Origin: Solwaraspora sp. WMMD792
Lineage (GTDB): Bacteria; Actinomycetota; Actinomycetes; Mycobacteriales; Micromonosporaceae
NCBI RefSeq assembly: GCF_029626105.1
Contig: NZ_JARUBH010000009.1
Coordinates: 6,324,001 to 6,388,000 of the forward strand
Reading direction: 5' to 3'
DNA: 64,000 nucleotides
Within the stretch, counting starts at the first letter, position 1, and every line of letters starts with the position of its first letter. The notes beneath the pieces were generated by a model. It did not search any database, was not told the DNA's origin, and worked only from the letters and a program-made list of their open reading frames with translations. Positions 41,880-49,095 of the stretch are shown piece by piece. Both the position numbers and the translations under genes were made by a program.

Positions 41880-42938
41880 CCCAGGTGACCCAGGTGACCC
41901 AGGTGATCCGGCGGATCCGGCCGGGTCGTCCGCCGCACCGGTGCGGCTGCTGCGGTACGCGGCCCGGTAACCGGACGGGGTGATGCCGTACCGGTCCATG
42001 AAGGACTGGCGCAGCGCGTCGGTCGAGCCGAAGCCGCACCGGGCGGCGATCGCGGCCAGCGGTAGCCGGCTGGTGACCAGCAGGTGGGCCGCCGCCTCGG
42101 TCCGTACGTCTCGCACGAAACGGGCCGGGTTCTGCCCCAGGTGGGCGACGAACAACCGGGTGAGGTGACGTTCGCTGACCGCCGCGCGGGCGGCGAGCGC
42201 CGGCACACTCAGGTCGGCGTCGGGCGCGTCCCGGATCGCCCGGACCAGTTCGCGGACCAGGCTGTGCTCGGGGACCGGGGCGCTCAGGAACATGCTGACC
42301 TGGGCCTGGTTGGCGGGCCGCTGCAGGTAGGTGACAAGCGCGCGGGCGACGTGGCGGGCGAGTTCCGCGCCGTGGTCCTCCTCGACGAAGGCCAGAGCGA
42401 GATCGAGGGCACTGGTGACGCCGGCCGCCGTGGTCACCACGCCGTCGCGGATCCACAGCGGACGGGCGTCCACCCGTACGGCCGGGTGGCGGGCGGAGAG
42501 CTGGTCGGCGTACATCCAGTGGGTGGTGGCCCGCCGCCCGTCCAGCAGCCCGGCGGCGGCCAGCACCGACGCGCCGGTGCAGACCGAGGCGACCCGGCGG
42601 GACTCCCGGGCCAGCCGCCGTACGTGGGCGACCAGCCGGGAGTCCCCGGCGGCGGCGAGATGCCCCTCCCCGCCCGACACGATCACCGTGTCGAGCGGGC
42701 CACGGAGCCGTTCGAGCGCCGCCTGGGCGTGCAGCGTCAACCCGGACTGGCAGCTGATCGGCCGCCCCGCCGGGGCGGCGACTACCAGCTCGTACGGTGG
42801 GTCCGCGCCCCGGTTGGCGTAGTCGAACGTCGTGGTCAGGCAGGCGATGTCCAGCAACTCGGCGTCCGGGTAGCCGATCACGGCCACCACCCGGGGCGGG
42901 GCAGCGCGGTGGCGGGTCACCTCACCAGCGTGCCGCAC
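41829..42938 (-). CDS. GlxA-family AraC-type regulator (DJ-1/PfpI domain fused)
   Basis: The product is up to 369 residues. An N-terminal DJ-1/PfpI-like domain (about 15-190) shows VSGGEGHLAA and the nucleophile-elbow motif SVCTGASVLAAAGLLDGRRATTHW (in parts SVCTGASVLAAAGLL, RRATTHW). A C-terminal AraC DNA-binding domain (about 225-325) shows LAARAAVSERHLTRLF and GFGSTDALRQSFMDRYGITPSGYR in two pieces. A repetitive tail follows (SPG repeated), from a 9-bp DNA repeat near 41880. Domain order matches GlxA/FtrA-type amidase regulators. GTG 42938 or 42920 may be the start. It is 13 nt downstream of the ricin-lectin gene on the same strand. Target genes unknown. Confidence 0.88.
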   Translation of the reverse strand: MRHAGEVTRHRAAPPRVVAVIGYPDAELLDIACLTTTFDYANRGADPPYELVVAAPAGRPISCQSGLTLHAQAALERLRGPLDTVIVSGGEGHLAAAGDSRLVAHVRRLARESRRVASVCTGASVLAAAGLLDGRRATTHWMYADQLSARHPAVRVDARPLWIRDGVVTTAAGVTSALDLALAFVEEDHGAELARHVARALVTYLQRPANQAQVSMFLSAPVPEHSLVRELVRAIRDAPDADLSVPALAARAAVSERHLTRLFVAHLGQNPARFVRDVRTEAAAHLLVTSRLPLAAIAARCGFGSTDALRQSFMDRYGITPSGYRAAYRSSRTGAADDPAGSAGSPGSPGSPGSAGNGAGDGEGQEAES

Positions 42939-42951
42939 ACCCGCCAGCTAT

Positions 42952-43479
42952 CTACATGTTGCCGTCGGCCCGCCAGTTCTGGTAATTGCCGCCGTTGCAC
43001 GGCATGGTGTAGACCTTCCCTTGGCGGTCGCTGTCCAGGCAGACGTTTCCGTGGATGTAATGCTGGAACTGGATGCGGTAGTAGTTGCAGCAGCTGCGGT
43101 TCCAGTTGGTCGGCTTCCACCGCTGGTACGGATTGTCCCTGGCACATGGCGAGGTGTAGACCTGCCCGGCCTGGTTGGCGTCGAGACAGCGACCAGTCTG
43201 CTTGTTCACGATCTGGTAGCGCTCCCCGTTGCTGATCCAGCCTTCGTCCCAGTTCTGGTAGTTGCCGCCGTTGCAGCTCATGGCGTAGACGTCGCCGTTG
43301 TGGTTGCTGTCGAGGCACAGACCGGTCTGCCAGTTGCGGATGATGCCACCGTCGCCCGGAAGTGCCGCAGCCGGCGACGCTACGAGGGTGAGTGTGGCGA
43401 AAATTGAGATGATGGCCAACGCGCTTCGGGCCATTCTCCGCTGCCAGATCCTGCCGGTCGTACTGTTCTTTTGTGACAT
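42952..43479 (-). CDS. Secreted ricin B-type lectin domain protein
   Basis: The product is 175 residues. A signal peptide (about 1-43, ending SPAAA) precedes a single beta-trefoil-like lectin domain with the three QxW repeats: GNYQNW, NPYQRW and GNYQNW, each preceded by a C-LDxN or CLDSD pattern. Cys pairs are placed as expected for disulfides. No catalytic domain is attached, so it is a free lectin, probably binding extracellular glycans. ATG 43479 is used because GAGGAAA precedes it; the earlier in-frame ATG would put 49 unlikely residues before the signal. Spacing of 13 nt to the GlxA gene may allow read-through. Confidence 0.9.
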   Translation of the reverse strand: MSQKNSTTGRIWQRRMARSALAIISIFATLTLVASPAAALPGDGGIIRNWQTGLCLDSNHNGDVYAMSCNGGNYQNWDEGWISNGERYQIVNKQTGRCLDANQAGQVYTSPCARDNPYQRWKPTNWNRSCCNYYRIQFQHYIHGNVCLDSDRQGKVYTMPCNGGNYQNWRADGNM

Positions 43480-43630
43480 GCGTGTTTCCTCGCGGCGTAC
43501 GATTGTGCACTGAGTCGCCGTTGACCTACGTGCTATTCGGTCGCCCGAGGCTATTTCGCCGACTTTGCGCCGAGCAACACTTCGTCCATGATCACTGGGC
43601 GATTGCCGGGTGCCGGGCGCGGGCACCGGT

Positions 43631-43665
43631 CGACGAGGGCCCGCCGCAGCGGCGGGCCCTCGTCG
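43631..43665 (-). terminator. Hairpin terminator after the CBM2 protein gene
   Basis: CGACGAGGGCCCGCC (43631-43645) and GGCGGGCCCTCGTCG (43651-43665) are exact reverse complements with a 5-nt loop. It lies 6 nt after the stop of the minus-strand CBM2 gene. Confidence 0.9.
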
Positions 43666-43671
43666 CCGCCG

Positions 43672-44808
43672 TCACTGCGCAGGCCCGACCGTGACTGTTG
43701 TCGTGGCCGGCAGACAGGAGTTGGTGTCGGCGGTCGCGGTGACCCGGGCGACCGCTCCGGCGCTGCCGGGTGCGGCGGTGATGGTGACCGGATGCTCCGG
43801 GCTGCCGGGCCGGGTGACCGTCGGGGTGACGCTGACCCCGGGGTCGCCGGTGACGGTCAGGTGCAGCGCCGCCGAGGTGGTGCAGGCGGACACCACGAAC
43901 GTCACGATCGCGGTGCCGCCCTCAGGCACCTCCACCTGCGACGGGCAGGCGATCACCATCAGCGCCGGCGGCATCGGCGCGGGTGTGAAGCCGACCTCGG
44001 GCGAGTCGGCGGTGGCCGCCGGGGCGACGGTGACGACCCGGGCGAACGCGGTGTGGCGGGGGATGCTCGGCGAGCCGTTGCGCAGCGCCGGATGGTCCGG
44101 TGGGACGTCGATGCCGTACGGGGCGCTGCTGTCGCTGCCGACCAGGATGTCGTTGATGTAGAACTCGACCCGGTCGATGGTCCCCACGTCGGTGCTGGCG
44201 TCGGCGGTCATCCGGACCGCGCAGACCGACACCAGGTAGCTGCCGTCGACCGGGCTGGTCAGCGTCACCTCGGGTGCCGGCCCCGGCCCGGTGCCGTCGC
44301 ACGGGTCACCGTTGATGGTGCAGCCCGGATCCTGCGGTCGGCCGCCGGTCCAGGCGCCGACGTACCCGATCTCGACCGACCCGCCGGCGGCGATGACGTT
44401 GTTCCACGTTGTCGGGGTGGCGGTGGGGGTCCTGCCGTCCAGGGTCCAGTTGGCGTTCCAGCCCTGCTGGACTGTCTCACCGGCCGGCAGCGTCAGCACC
44501 AGTTTCCAGCCGTTGACCGCCGTGGCGCAGTTGTTGGTGATGGTGATGTCACGGAAGACGCCACCGCTGTCCGGGCCGTTGTTCCAGTAGCTGCTCTCGA
44601 TTGTCACCGTCAGGCATCCGGCGTTGGTGGCGGCCCCGGCGGTCGTGCCGGCCGCGTGTGCTGGGGCGCTGGTCGCCGCCGTACCGCTGGTGGCGAGAAG
44701 CATCGCGGCGGCGACGCCGGCCGCGGCCCGCCACCACGAGGTCCGTCGGCGGCTGCGGGGCAATTCATCGGTACGGTGACGCGTCGGTGGGGTGGACGAC
44801 AACAACAT
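43672..44808 (-). CDS. Secreted CBM2 protein with Ig-like domains, no catalytic domain
   Basis: The product is 378 residues. A twin-arginine-rich leader (RSRRRTSWWR) precedes a hydrophobic segment ending APAHA, so export by Tat or Sec is expected. A family 2 cellulose/chitin-binding module occupies about 60-165 (SSYWNNGPDSGGVFRDITITNN, in parts; GWNANWTLDGRTPTATPTTWNN). A Big_9/Ig-like region follows (VTLTSPVDGSYLV, FYINDILVGSDSSAPYGIDV) at 190-280, then a final beta-rich domain. No glycosidase is present. ATG 44808 has GAAGGAG 9 nt upstream. Likely a substrate-binding accessory. Neighbours are two other small secreted proteins. Confidence 0.88.
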   Translation of the reverse strand: MLLSSTPPTRHRTDELPRSRRRTSWWRAAAGVAAAMLLATSGTAATSAPAHAAGTTAGAATNAGCLTVTIESSYWNNGPDSGGVFRDITITNNCATAVNGWKLVLTLPAGETVQQGWNANWTLDGRTPTATPTTWNNVIAAGGSVEIGYVGAWTGGRPQDPGCTINGDPCDGTGPGPAPEVTLTSPVDGSYLVSVCAVRMTADASTDVGTIDRVEFYINDILVGSDSSAPYGIDVPPDHPALRNGSPSIPRHTAFARVVTVAPAATADSPEVGFTPAPMPPALMVIACPSQVEVPEGGTAIVTFVVSACTTSAALHLTVTGDPGVSVTPTVTRPGSPEHPVTITAAPGSAGAVARVTATADTNSCLPATTTVTVGPAQ

Positions 44809-44994
44809 GGGGGCTGGTCTCCTTCGATCCCAGGAACCCGTGCCGACCGGGTGGGCCGGCAGGACGGACGGTCCCACAGCTGTCCGCCGGCCCAGGCCAC
44901 TGTAGGCATCCTCATCGTTACATCAGTGGCTGTCGATGCACAACGGGTGTGATGACGTCTTGGGCATGGCGTGGTGGTTGACATGCCGGGTGTT

Positions 44995-45030
44995 GGTGGG
45001 TGGGTCCGGGCACACCCGGACCCACCCACC
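44995..45030 (-). terminator. Hairpin terminator after the Cys-rich protein gene
   Basis: GGTGGGTGGGTCCGGG (44995-45010) and CCCGGACCCACCCACC (45015-45030) form a 16-bp stem with a CACA loop. It follows the presumed original stop of the minus-strand gene at 45063 by 32 nt. Confidence 0.85.
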
Positions 45031-45114
45031 GCTCTAGCCCAATGTCAGCTCACGTCCGGCGGTCACCAGTCGCCGTTGATCGCCTTCGACACGGTCGTCC
45101 GGGTGCAGTAGAGG

Positions 45115-45579
45115 TCACCGCCGGCGGACCGGTTCTGGGTAGCACGTCTTCCAGTAGACGATGCCGTCCTCGTCCATGTTGTAGTTGCACGACGCCCAGG
45201 TGCCGGCGCCCTCGGAGTTGTAGCAGATACCGGACCGGCCGTAGTCGGTCCACCAGTACGCGGCCGCCGACGCGCCGTCGGAGTCGCCGTCGTACACGTG
45301 GAACCAGTCGCCGTAGTCCTCGAAACAGGCCTGGTTGCCGGTCGAACCCTGGATCAGGCACCGATCCCAGAGCAGGCCGACCTCGGCGGCACCCTCTGGT
45401 GCGCTGGACTTCGGGCCGTACGCGATCGTGTCGACGCTCGCCGGATCGACGGCGACGGTCGTCTCCGCCGTGCCGGAGGCATTCGCCGTGCCTGATGGCG
45501 CCGCCGATGCCGGGGCGGCCATGAACGCTGCGGCCGTGACTGCTGCGAACAGCGCAGCAAGGCTGGTACGGATCTTCAC
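45115..45579 (-). CDS. Secreted Cys-rich small protein, apparently truncated by frameshift
   Basis: The product is 154 residues. A signal peptide (about 1-28, cleavage after ASA) precedes an unrecognised domain with Cys at RCLIQG, ACFEDYG, ICYNSEG, SCNYN and TCYPE. The frame stops at 45115 with the odd ending PEPVRRR. If one C is restored in the CCC run near 45138, the frame continues QNRSAGGDLYCTRTTVSK to a stop at 45063, adding a sixth Cys and a hydrophilic end, and ending just before the terminator. A 1-nt deletion (real or a sequencing error) is therefore likely. GTG 45579 is the start; the SD is weak. Confidence 0.65.
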   Translation of the reverse strand: MKIRTSLAALFAAVTAAAFMAAPASAAPSGTANASGTAETTVAVDPASVDTIAYGPKSSAPEGAAEVGLLWDRCLIQGSTGNQACFEDYGDWFHVYDGDSDGASAAAYWWTDYGRSGICYNSEGAGTWASCNYNMDEDGIVYWKTCYPEPVRRR

Positions 45580-45819
45580 TTGTGGATCCACTTCAGGTAT
45601 GGGCCCGGTAACCTGAGGTCCCCCAACATGCATAGCCTTCGCTGCCTTCGTGACTCGTCGTCGCGTTCGTGACAGCGGTCCCGGCCCGCCCTGCTGGGAC
45701 GGCCGCCCGGTGCCTACTCCGAGCGTCGGAAACACGGCTTGCACGGTATTTGTTCCCTATCTGGCGGGACTCCACGTCACTGACCGTCAACGGTGCAGAG
45801 TGGTGCCCACTCCGCTCAT
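45580..45819. other. Region upstream of the Cys-rich protein gene
   Basis: No gene is seen. The octamer TTCGTGAC occurs twice (45647-45654 and 45666-45673), 19 bp apart, on the upstream side of the minus-strand gene; it could be a regulator site but has no other support. Confidence 0.35.
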
Positions 45820-45879
45820 GTCGAGGTGAGGCTGACGCACGTCAAACTGCGGAATAACGTGCGTCAGCCTCACCTCGAC
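45820..45879 (-). terminator. Long hairpin (23-bp arms) after the GntR gene
   Basis: The 23-nt arm beginning GTCGAGGTGAGGCTGACG (45820-45842) is exactly complementary to 45857-45879, with a 14-nt loop. It lies 250 nt beyond the minus-strand GntR stop. It is longer than most terminators here, so a degenerate mobile-element end pair is an alternative. Confidence 0.6.
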
Positions 45880-46130
45880 GCGGAGGTCCGATGTTGACCG
45901 CCCGTCCTGGCATTGGCGATAACTGAGAGCGAGAGTGAAGTCGGGTAGGCGAGCCTGACTTCGGCGTGGGGGTCTGACGAGGGCGGAGGTTCTGGTCGTA
46001 GTCCGAGCGTGGTGATCGAATGCGCGCCTTCTGACAGGCTGTCGGCGTGTCGAGTCGATGAGGCGTAGTGGATCATCGCCCGGCAACGCCTGACGGGGCG
46101 GCGGAGGTCACCGGTGACCGGGCGAGGGGC
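45880..46130. other. Gap without recognised features
   Basis: No plausible gene, promoter or repeat could be identified between the long hairpin and the GntR stop. Confidence 0.4.
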
Positions 46131-46370
46131 CTACGGCTTGCGCATCCACGTCGCCGGGTCGGTGATGAAGACACCTTTGCCCTGGTGACGGTCGATGACC
46201 TCGAGGGCTTCGAGCCGCACAAACACCAGGCGGATTGTTGACGGGCTCACCTCATACTGCTTGCAGAGCTGGGCAATCGACGGCAGTTTGTCGCCCGCCT
46301 TCAGTTTGCCGTTCTTGACGTCGGCAACGATGGCGTTCGAGATCTTGAAGTAGTCGGGCAAAACAGGCAT
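46131..46370 (-). CDS. Small GntR-family regulator
   Basis: The product is 79 residues, consisting only of the GntR winged helix: ISNAIVADVKNGKLKAGDKLPSIAQL (in parts: IVADVKNGKLKAGDKLPS, QLCKQYEVSPSTIRL) and the wing GKGVFIT. There is no effector domain, as in small GntR proteins found near actinobacterial mobile or developmental genes. ATG 46370 is preceded by GAGGGAG at 5 nt. An 18-bp copy of the same leader occurs 118 bp upstream, before a 17-codon ORF. Target unknown. Confidence 0.85.
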   Translation of the reverse strand: MPVLPDYFKISNAIVADVKNGKLKAGDKLPSIAQLCKQYEVSPSTIRLVFVRLEALEVIDRHQGKGVFITDPATWMRKP

Positions 46371-46371
46371 G

Positions 46372-46507
46372 GCGCTCCCTCGCGTGGCACCTCCATTCGA
46401 CCACGTCACTTATGTGTGGAGCAAGGTTTAGGTAGCCTCCACGCGGAGGTTGACATCGGCGACATCCGCACATAAGTTCATCGCTACGAGCGCTCCCTCG
46501 CGTGGCA
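46372..46507 (-). repeat. Duplicated 18-bp ribosome-binding leader
   Basis: GCGCTCCCTCGCGTGGCA (plus strand) occurs at 46372-46389 and 46490-46507. On the minus strand it reads as an SD-bearing leader (GCGAGGGAGCGC) placed before ATG 46370 and before ATG 46481. Confidence 0.75.
46428..46481 (-). CDS. Possible 17-residue leader peptide
   Basis: ATG 46481 opens a 17-codon frame (MNLCADVADVNLRVEAT). It follows the second copy of the 18-bp leader, with GAGGGAG about 12 nt upstream. It could be translated ahead of GntR, but such a short frame has limited evidential value. Confidence 0.3.
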   Translation of the reverse strand: MNLCADVADVNLRVEAT

Positions 46508-46859
46508 ACGACGGGGTGCTCGTGCACTGGTCGGGGCGGGGTGGTGGCGCGCGGCTTGCCCGCCCCGACCGCCCTACCCGAGTGAGTCCCCGCAAAACCC
46601 GTAAACCCGTGAGCAGCAGAGATCCAGCATGAGCCGCTCCGGGGTCGTACTCGCCGAACGAGGCTGCGACCGCCGGAGCTGGGGCGACCCGTCGGCTGCG
46701 AGTCCTCCCGCTTCGGCCTGCCCGGCCGGCGGGTCGCCCCGTCCAAGCACACAGATACGCAGCACCAGCACCGGGAGCAGATCAGGCACAGCACCAGCGC
46801 GGCATCGCGTCGGCGGCACCAGCTGCCGGCGTACTCCTGACCGAAGGGGAACCCCGACG
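46508..46859. other. Divergent gap with two long-armed hairpins
   Basis: GGTCGGGGCGGG (46529-46540) pairs with CCCGCCCCGACC (46559-46570), and GGGGCGACCCG (46681-46691) with CGGGTCGCCCC (46730-46740). No credible gene; a frame opening at 46629 that runs into the DivIVA gene is rejected. Confidence 0.5.
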
Positions 46860-47207
46860 ATGCGCAACCTTCTCCACCGGATCTTCAACCGACCAGGCCG
46901 GCGAGCAAACCGGGTGGTCGAGCCACCGCAGCACCTGCGGCCCCGCAACGCCGGAGTGCTTCGCAACGCCGGAGTGTTCCGCCGGCCGCCGTTGCGGCCC
47001 CGGATCCACCCCGGCCAGGTCCGCGACCGCCGGTTCCGCGAGGTGCGGCGCGGCCTCGACCCCGTCGAGGTGTACGCCTTCCTGCACTACGTCGCCGAGG
47101 ACCTGACCGCCCTGCGGGACGACCTGCGGCGCACCGACGACGAGAACCTGCGGATCAAGCGGGCGCTGCGCGAATGGCAGTCCACCCAGACCCGGATGTA
47201 CGTATGA
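46860..47207 (+). CDS. DivIVA-domain protein
   Basis: The product is 115 residues. A basic N-terminus (RIFNRPGRRANR) and an Arg/Pro spacer precede a short DivIVA-type segment: RDRRFREVRRGLDPVEVYAFL near residues 57-77 (in parts FREVRRGLDPVEVYAFL), then a coiled-coil LTALRDDLRRTDDENLRIKRAL. Two tandem NAGVLR/NAGVFR units lie near 30-40. Such domains target proteins to curved membrane or polar sites in actinomycetes. ATG 46860 has GAAGGGGAA upstream. The stop overlaps the next gene by 4 nt. Confidence 0.8.
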   Translation: MRNLLHRIFNRPGRRANRVVEPPQHLRPRNAGVLRNAGVFRRPPLRPRIHPGQVRDRRFREVRRGLDPVEVYAFLHYVAEDLTALRDDLRRTDDENLRIKRALREWQSTQTRMYV

Positions 47208-48952
47208 CCGCCGGGCCGCGTACCCAACTGGTGCTGACCGTCGCGAACCTGGACACCGGCGCGGTCGCCTCCACCAGCGTGATGCCCGGCGACATCGAGC
47301 CGGAGCCGGCACCGCACGGCGGCTGGGAGATACCACTGTGGCCGGTGCGCGACGAGCTGGCAGCGCAGGTCAAAGTCGACCGGTCGACGCTGCGTGACCT
47401 GCGCTATCCGGACGTCGAGCGGGCCGCCGGGCTCGCGGCGGCGCACACCGGTCCCGGCCACCCGGCCTGGTCGATCCACTTCGGGCGTACGGTGGCTGAG
47501 CCGCCGGTCAGCGTCGACGAGTCGTTGGGCCGGCTGTGCGCGCTGGCCGACCTGCTCTGCCTCGACCTGGTCGTCGAGGCCCGGTGGGGGGTGTTCGCGG
47601 CCGGCCTCAACTGGGACATCAGGTTCGAGACGCCCGGCGCGGCCGTGCCGCGTGACCAGCGCGGGTACGCCGCGAGCCTGCCCGCCGCCGTCGACCGTAC
47701 CGCTGTGGCGGACGCGTTGGCCGGGCTGGCCGAACGGTCGTTGACCGCACCGGCGCACTTCCTGCTGCCGGCGTTGCGGTCGGCGGCACCGCCCGACGAA
47801 ATCGACGTCGAACGGCTGGAGCGCCGCATCGTCCAGGACTGCGGTACGCCGCCGCCGGTCCCGGCCGGCGCGGGGGAGTGGACCGCCGGGGCGCAGGCCA
47901 TCTGGCGGGATCGCCGCTGGCGGCACACGTCGCTGTGCCGGATCCCGGGCCCTCGGCCGGCGATCCCCGAACTGGCCCCGGTGCTGCGCCGGACCTGGCA
48001 GCCGCCGCTGCCGCCGTGGCTCGGCGAGCCGATCCCCAGCGTGCCGTGCCCGGACTGTCACGCTACCGGCTGGCGGCACCCGGTGCTGACCTGCCGGCGG
48101 TGCGGCGGCCACGGCCGGCAGTTCGACGGTGCCGTCGTCACCGTCACCAATCTGCGGGACCGGGCGACGCACGTCGAGTGGCGGCCGAGCCGCACCACGA
48201 GCGGGGACACCGCTGCGTCCGTCCTGGAGTCGGGTGGGCCGCCGGTGGTGCGGTTGCCGGAACGGTTCCGGCTGAGCCGGCTGGCCGGCGTGTTCGGCGT
48301 ACGGCCGGTGGACCTGCTCGACCTCACCGGGGAGCGGGTGGTCCCGCAGGAGCTGCGCGAGGCAGTGGTGCCGGTGCTCGGCGACGGGCCGGACCCGATC
48401 CGGCGGTATGTGCGGGCTGCCGCCGCCGGCCGGCCCGGTGCCCGCCTGCTGGTGCACGCCACCGACTGGGCCGAACTGCCGGCGTTCGACGCGTTCGCCG
48501 CGCTGGTGGTCGGGCTTGGTCTGGCGCTGCGGGTGACCGCCCGGGACATGCGGCCGTACGTCGACGACCCGATGGTGGTGCACGACCTGCTCTGGGGCGT
48601 CGAGGCGTTGCCGGTGACCAGCACTGCGGCCGGCGGGACGAACCCGGCCGGTGGGACGGAGCCGATGGACGAGCCGGAGCCGGTGGATGAGCCGGAGCCG
48701 GTGGACGAGCCGTTGAGTCGCAGCGTGCAGCAGGCGCTCGGCCGCTGCCTGCGCTACCTGGAGCTGGCGGTGGTCGAGTCGCTGCCGGCCGACCCGGCGC
48801 GGCCGATCCCGGTACCGCAGCAGTTGGCGCCGCCGGCCGTGCCGGACATCGTCGGGCAGCTAACCGAGCTGGCCGCCGCACACGCCGGGCAGGTGGTGGC
48901 CGCGCATCTGGATCAGGCCGGCTGCCGCTTCTGGGTCGCCCCGAGCCGCTGA
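47204..48952 (+). CDS. Unknown protein with DnaJ-like zinc finger
   Basis: The product is 582 residues, cytoplasmic, no recognised enzyme motif. At about 283-308 is CPDCHATGWRHPVLTCRRCGGHG (in parts CPDCHATG, CRRCGGHG), two CxxCxGxG-type knuckles as in DnaJ zinc domains. Before it are several Trp-rich beta segments. A repeat of EPVDEP (about residues 490-505) links to a helical C-terminal domain. The last codons are duplicated downstream in DNA. It is translationally coupled to the DivIVA-domain gene (ATGA). Possible scaffold or RNA/protein-binding factor at the DivIVA site; nothing firmer can be said. Confidence 0.75.
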   Translation: MTAGPRTQLVLTVANLDTGAVASTSVMPGDIEPEPAPHGGWEIPLWPVRDELAAQVKVDRSTLRDLRYPDVERAAGLAAAHTGPGHPAWSIHFGRTVAEPPVSVDESLGRLCALADLLCLDLVVEARWGVFAAGLNWDIRFETPGAAVPRDQRGYAASLPAAVDRTAVADALAGLAERSLTAPAHFLLPALRSAAPPDEIDVERLERRIVQDCGTPPPVPAGAGEWTAGAQAIWRDRRWRHTSLCRIPGPRPAIPELAPVLRRTWQPPLPPWLGEPIPSVPCPDCHATGWRHPVLTCRRCGGHGRQFDGAVVTVTNLRDRATHVEWRPSRTTSGDTAASVLESGGPPVVRLPERFRLSRLAGVFGVRPVDLLDLTGERVVPQELREAVVPVLGDGPDPIRRYVRAAAAGRPGARLLVHATDWAELPAFDAFAALVVGLGLALRVTARDMRPYVDDPMVVHDLLWGVEALPVTSTAAGGTNPAGGTEPMDEPEPVDEPEPVDEPLSRSVQQALGRCLRYLELAVVESLPADPARPIPVPQQLAPPAVPDIVGQLTELAAAHAGQVVAAHLDQAGCRFWVAPSR

Positions 48953-48980
48953 GGCCTGGGTCGCCCCGAGCCGCTGAGGC
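48931..48980 (+). repeat. 25-bp perfect tandem duplication at a gene end
   Basis: The 25 bp at 48931-48955 (begins CTGGGTCGCCCCGAG and contains the stop codon) are repeated exactly at 48956-48980. The palindrome copy 2 begins at the next base. Confidence 0.95.
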
Positions 48981-49018
48981 TGATGCCACAGGTGCATCTT
49001 GATGCACCTGTGGCATCA
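48981..49018. repeat. Dispersed palindrome, copy 2
   Basis: TGATGCCACAGGTGCATC (48981-48998), TT, and the exact complement (49001-49018). Same element as 16987-17024, with one compensated base pair changed on each arm. Again between convergent genes. Confidence 0.85.
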
Positions 49019-49095
49019 AGCTGCAAATCGCATCTGCCCCGGGCACGGCCCGATGCATCTGAATAGCCCGTTTTATCCAGCACGACTTGGGTGGT

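Noticed and set aside
45647-45673. Direct repeat TTCGTGAC with 19-bp period as a SARP-type site
   Set aside because: Only two 8-bp copies and no associated SARP gene; recorded but not claimed.
46629-46859. Upstream in-frame extension of the DivIVA gene
   Set aside because: Ser/Arg/Pro-rich sequence without SD, crossing hairpins; ATG 46860 has a good SD.
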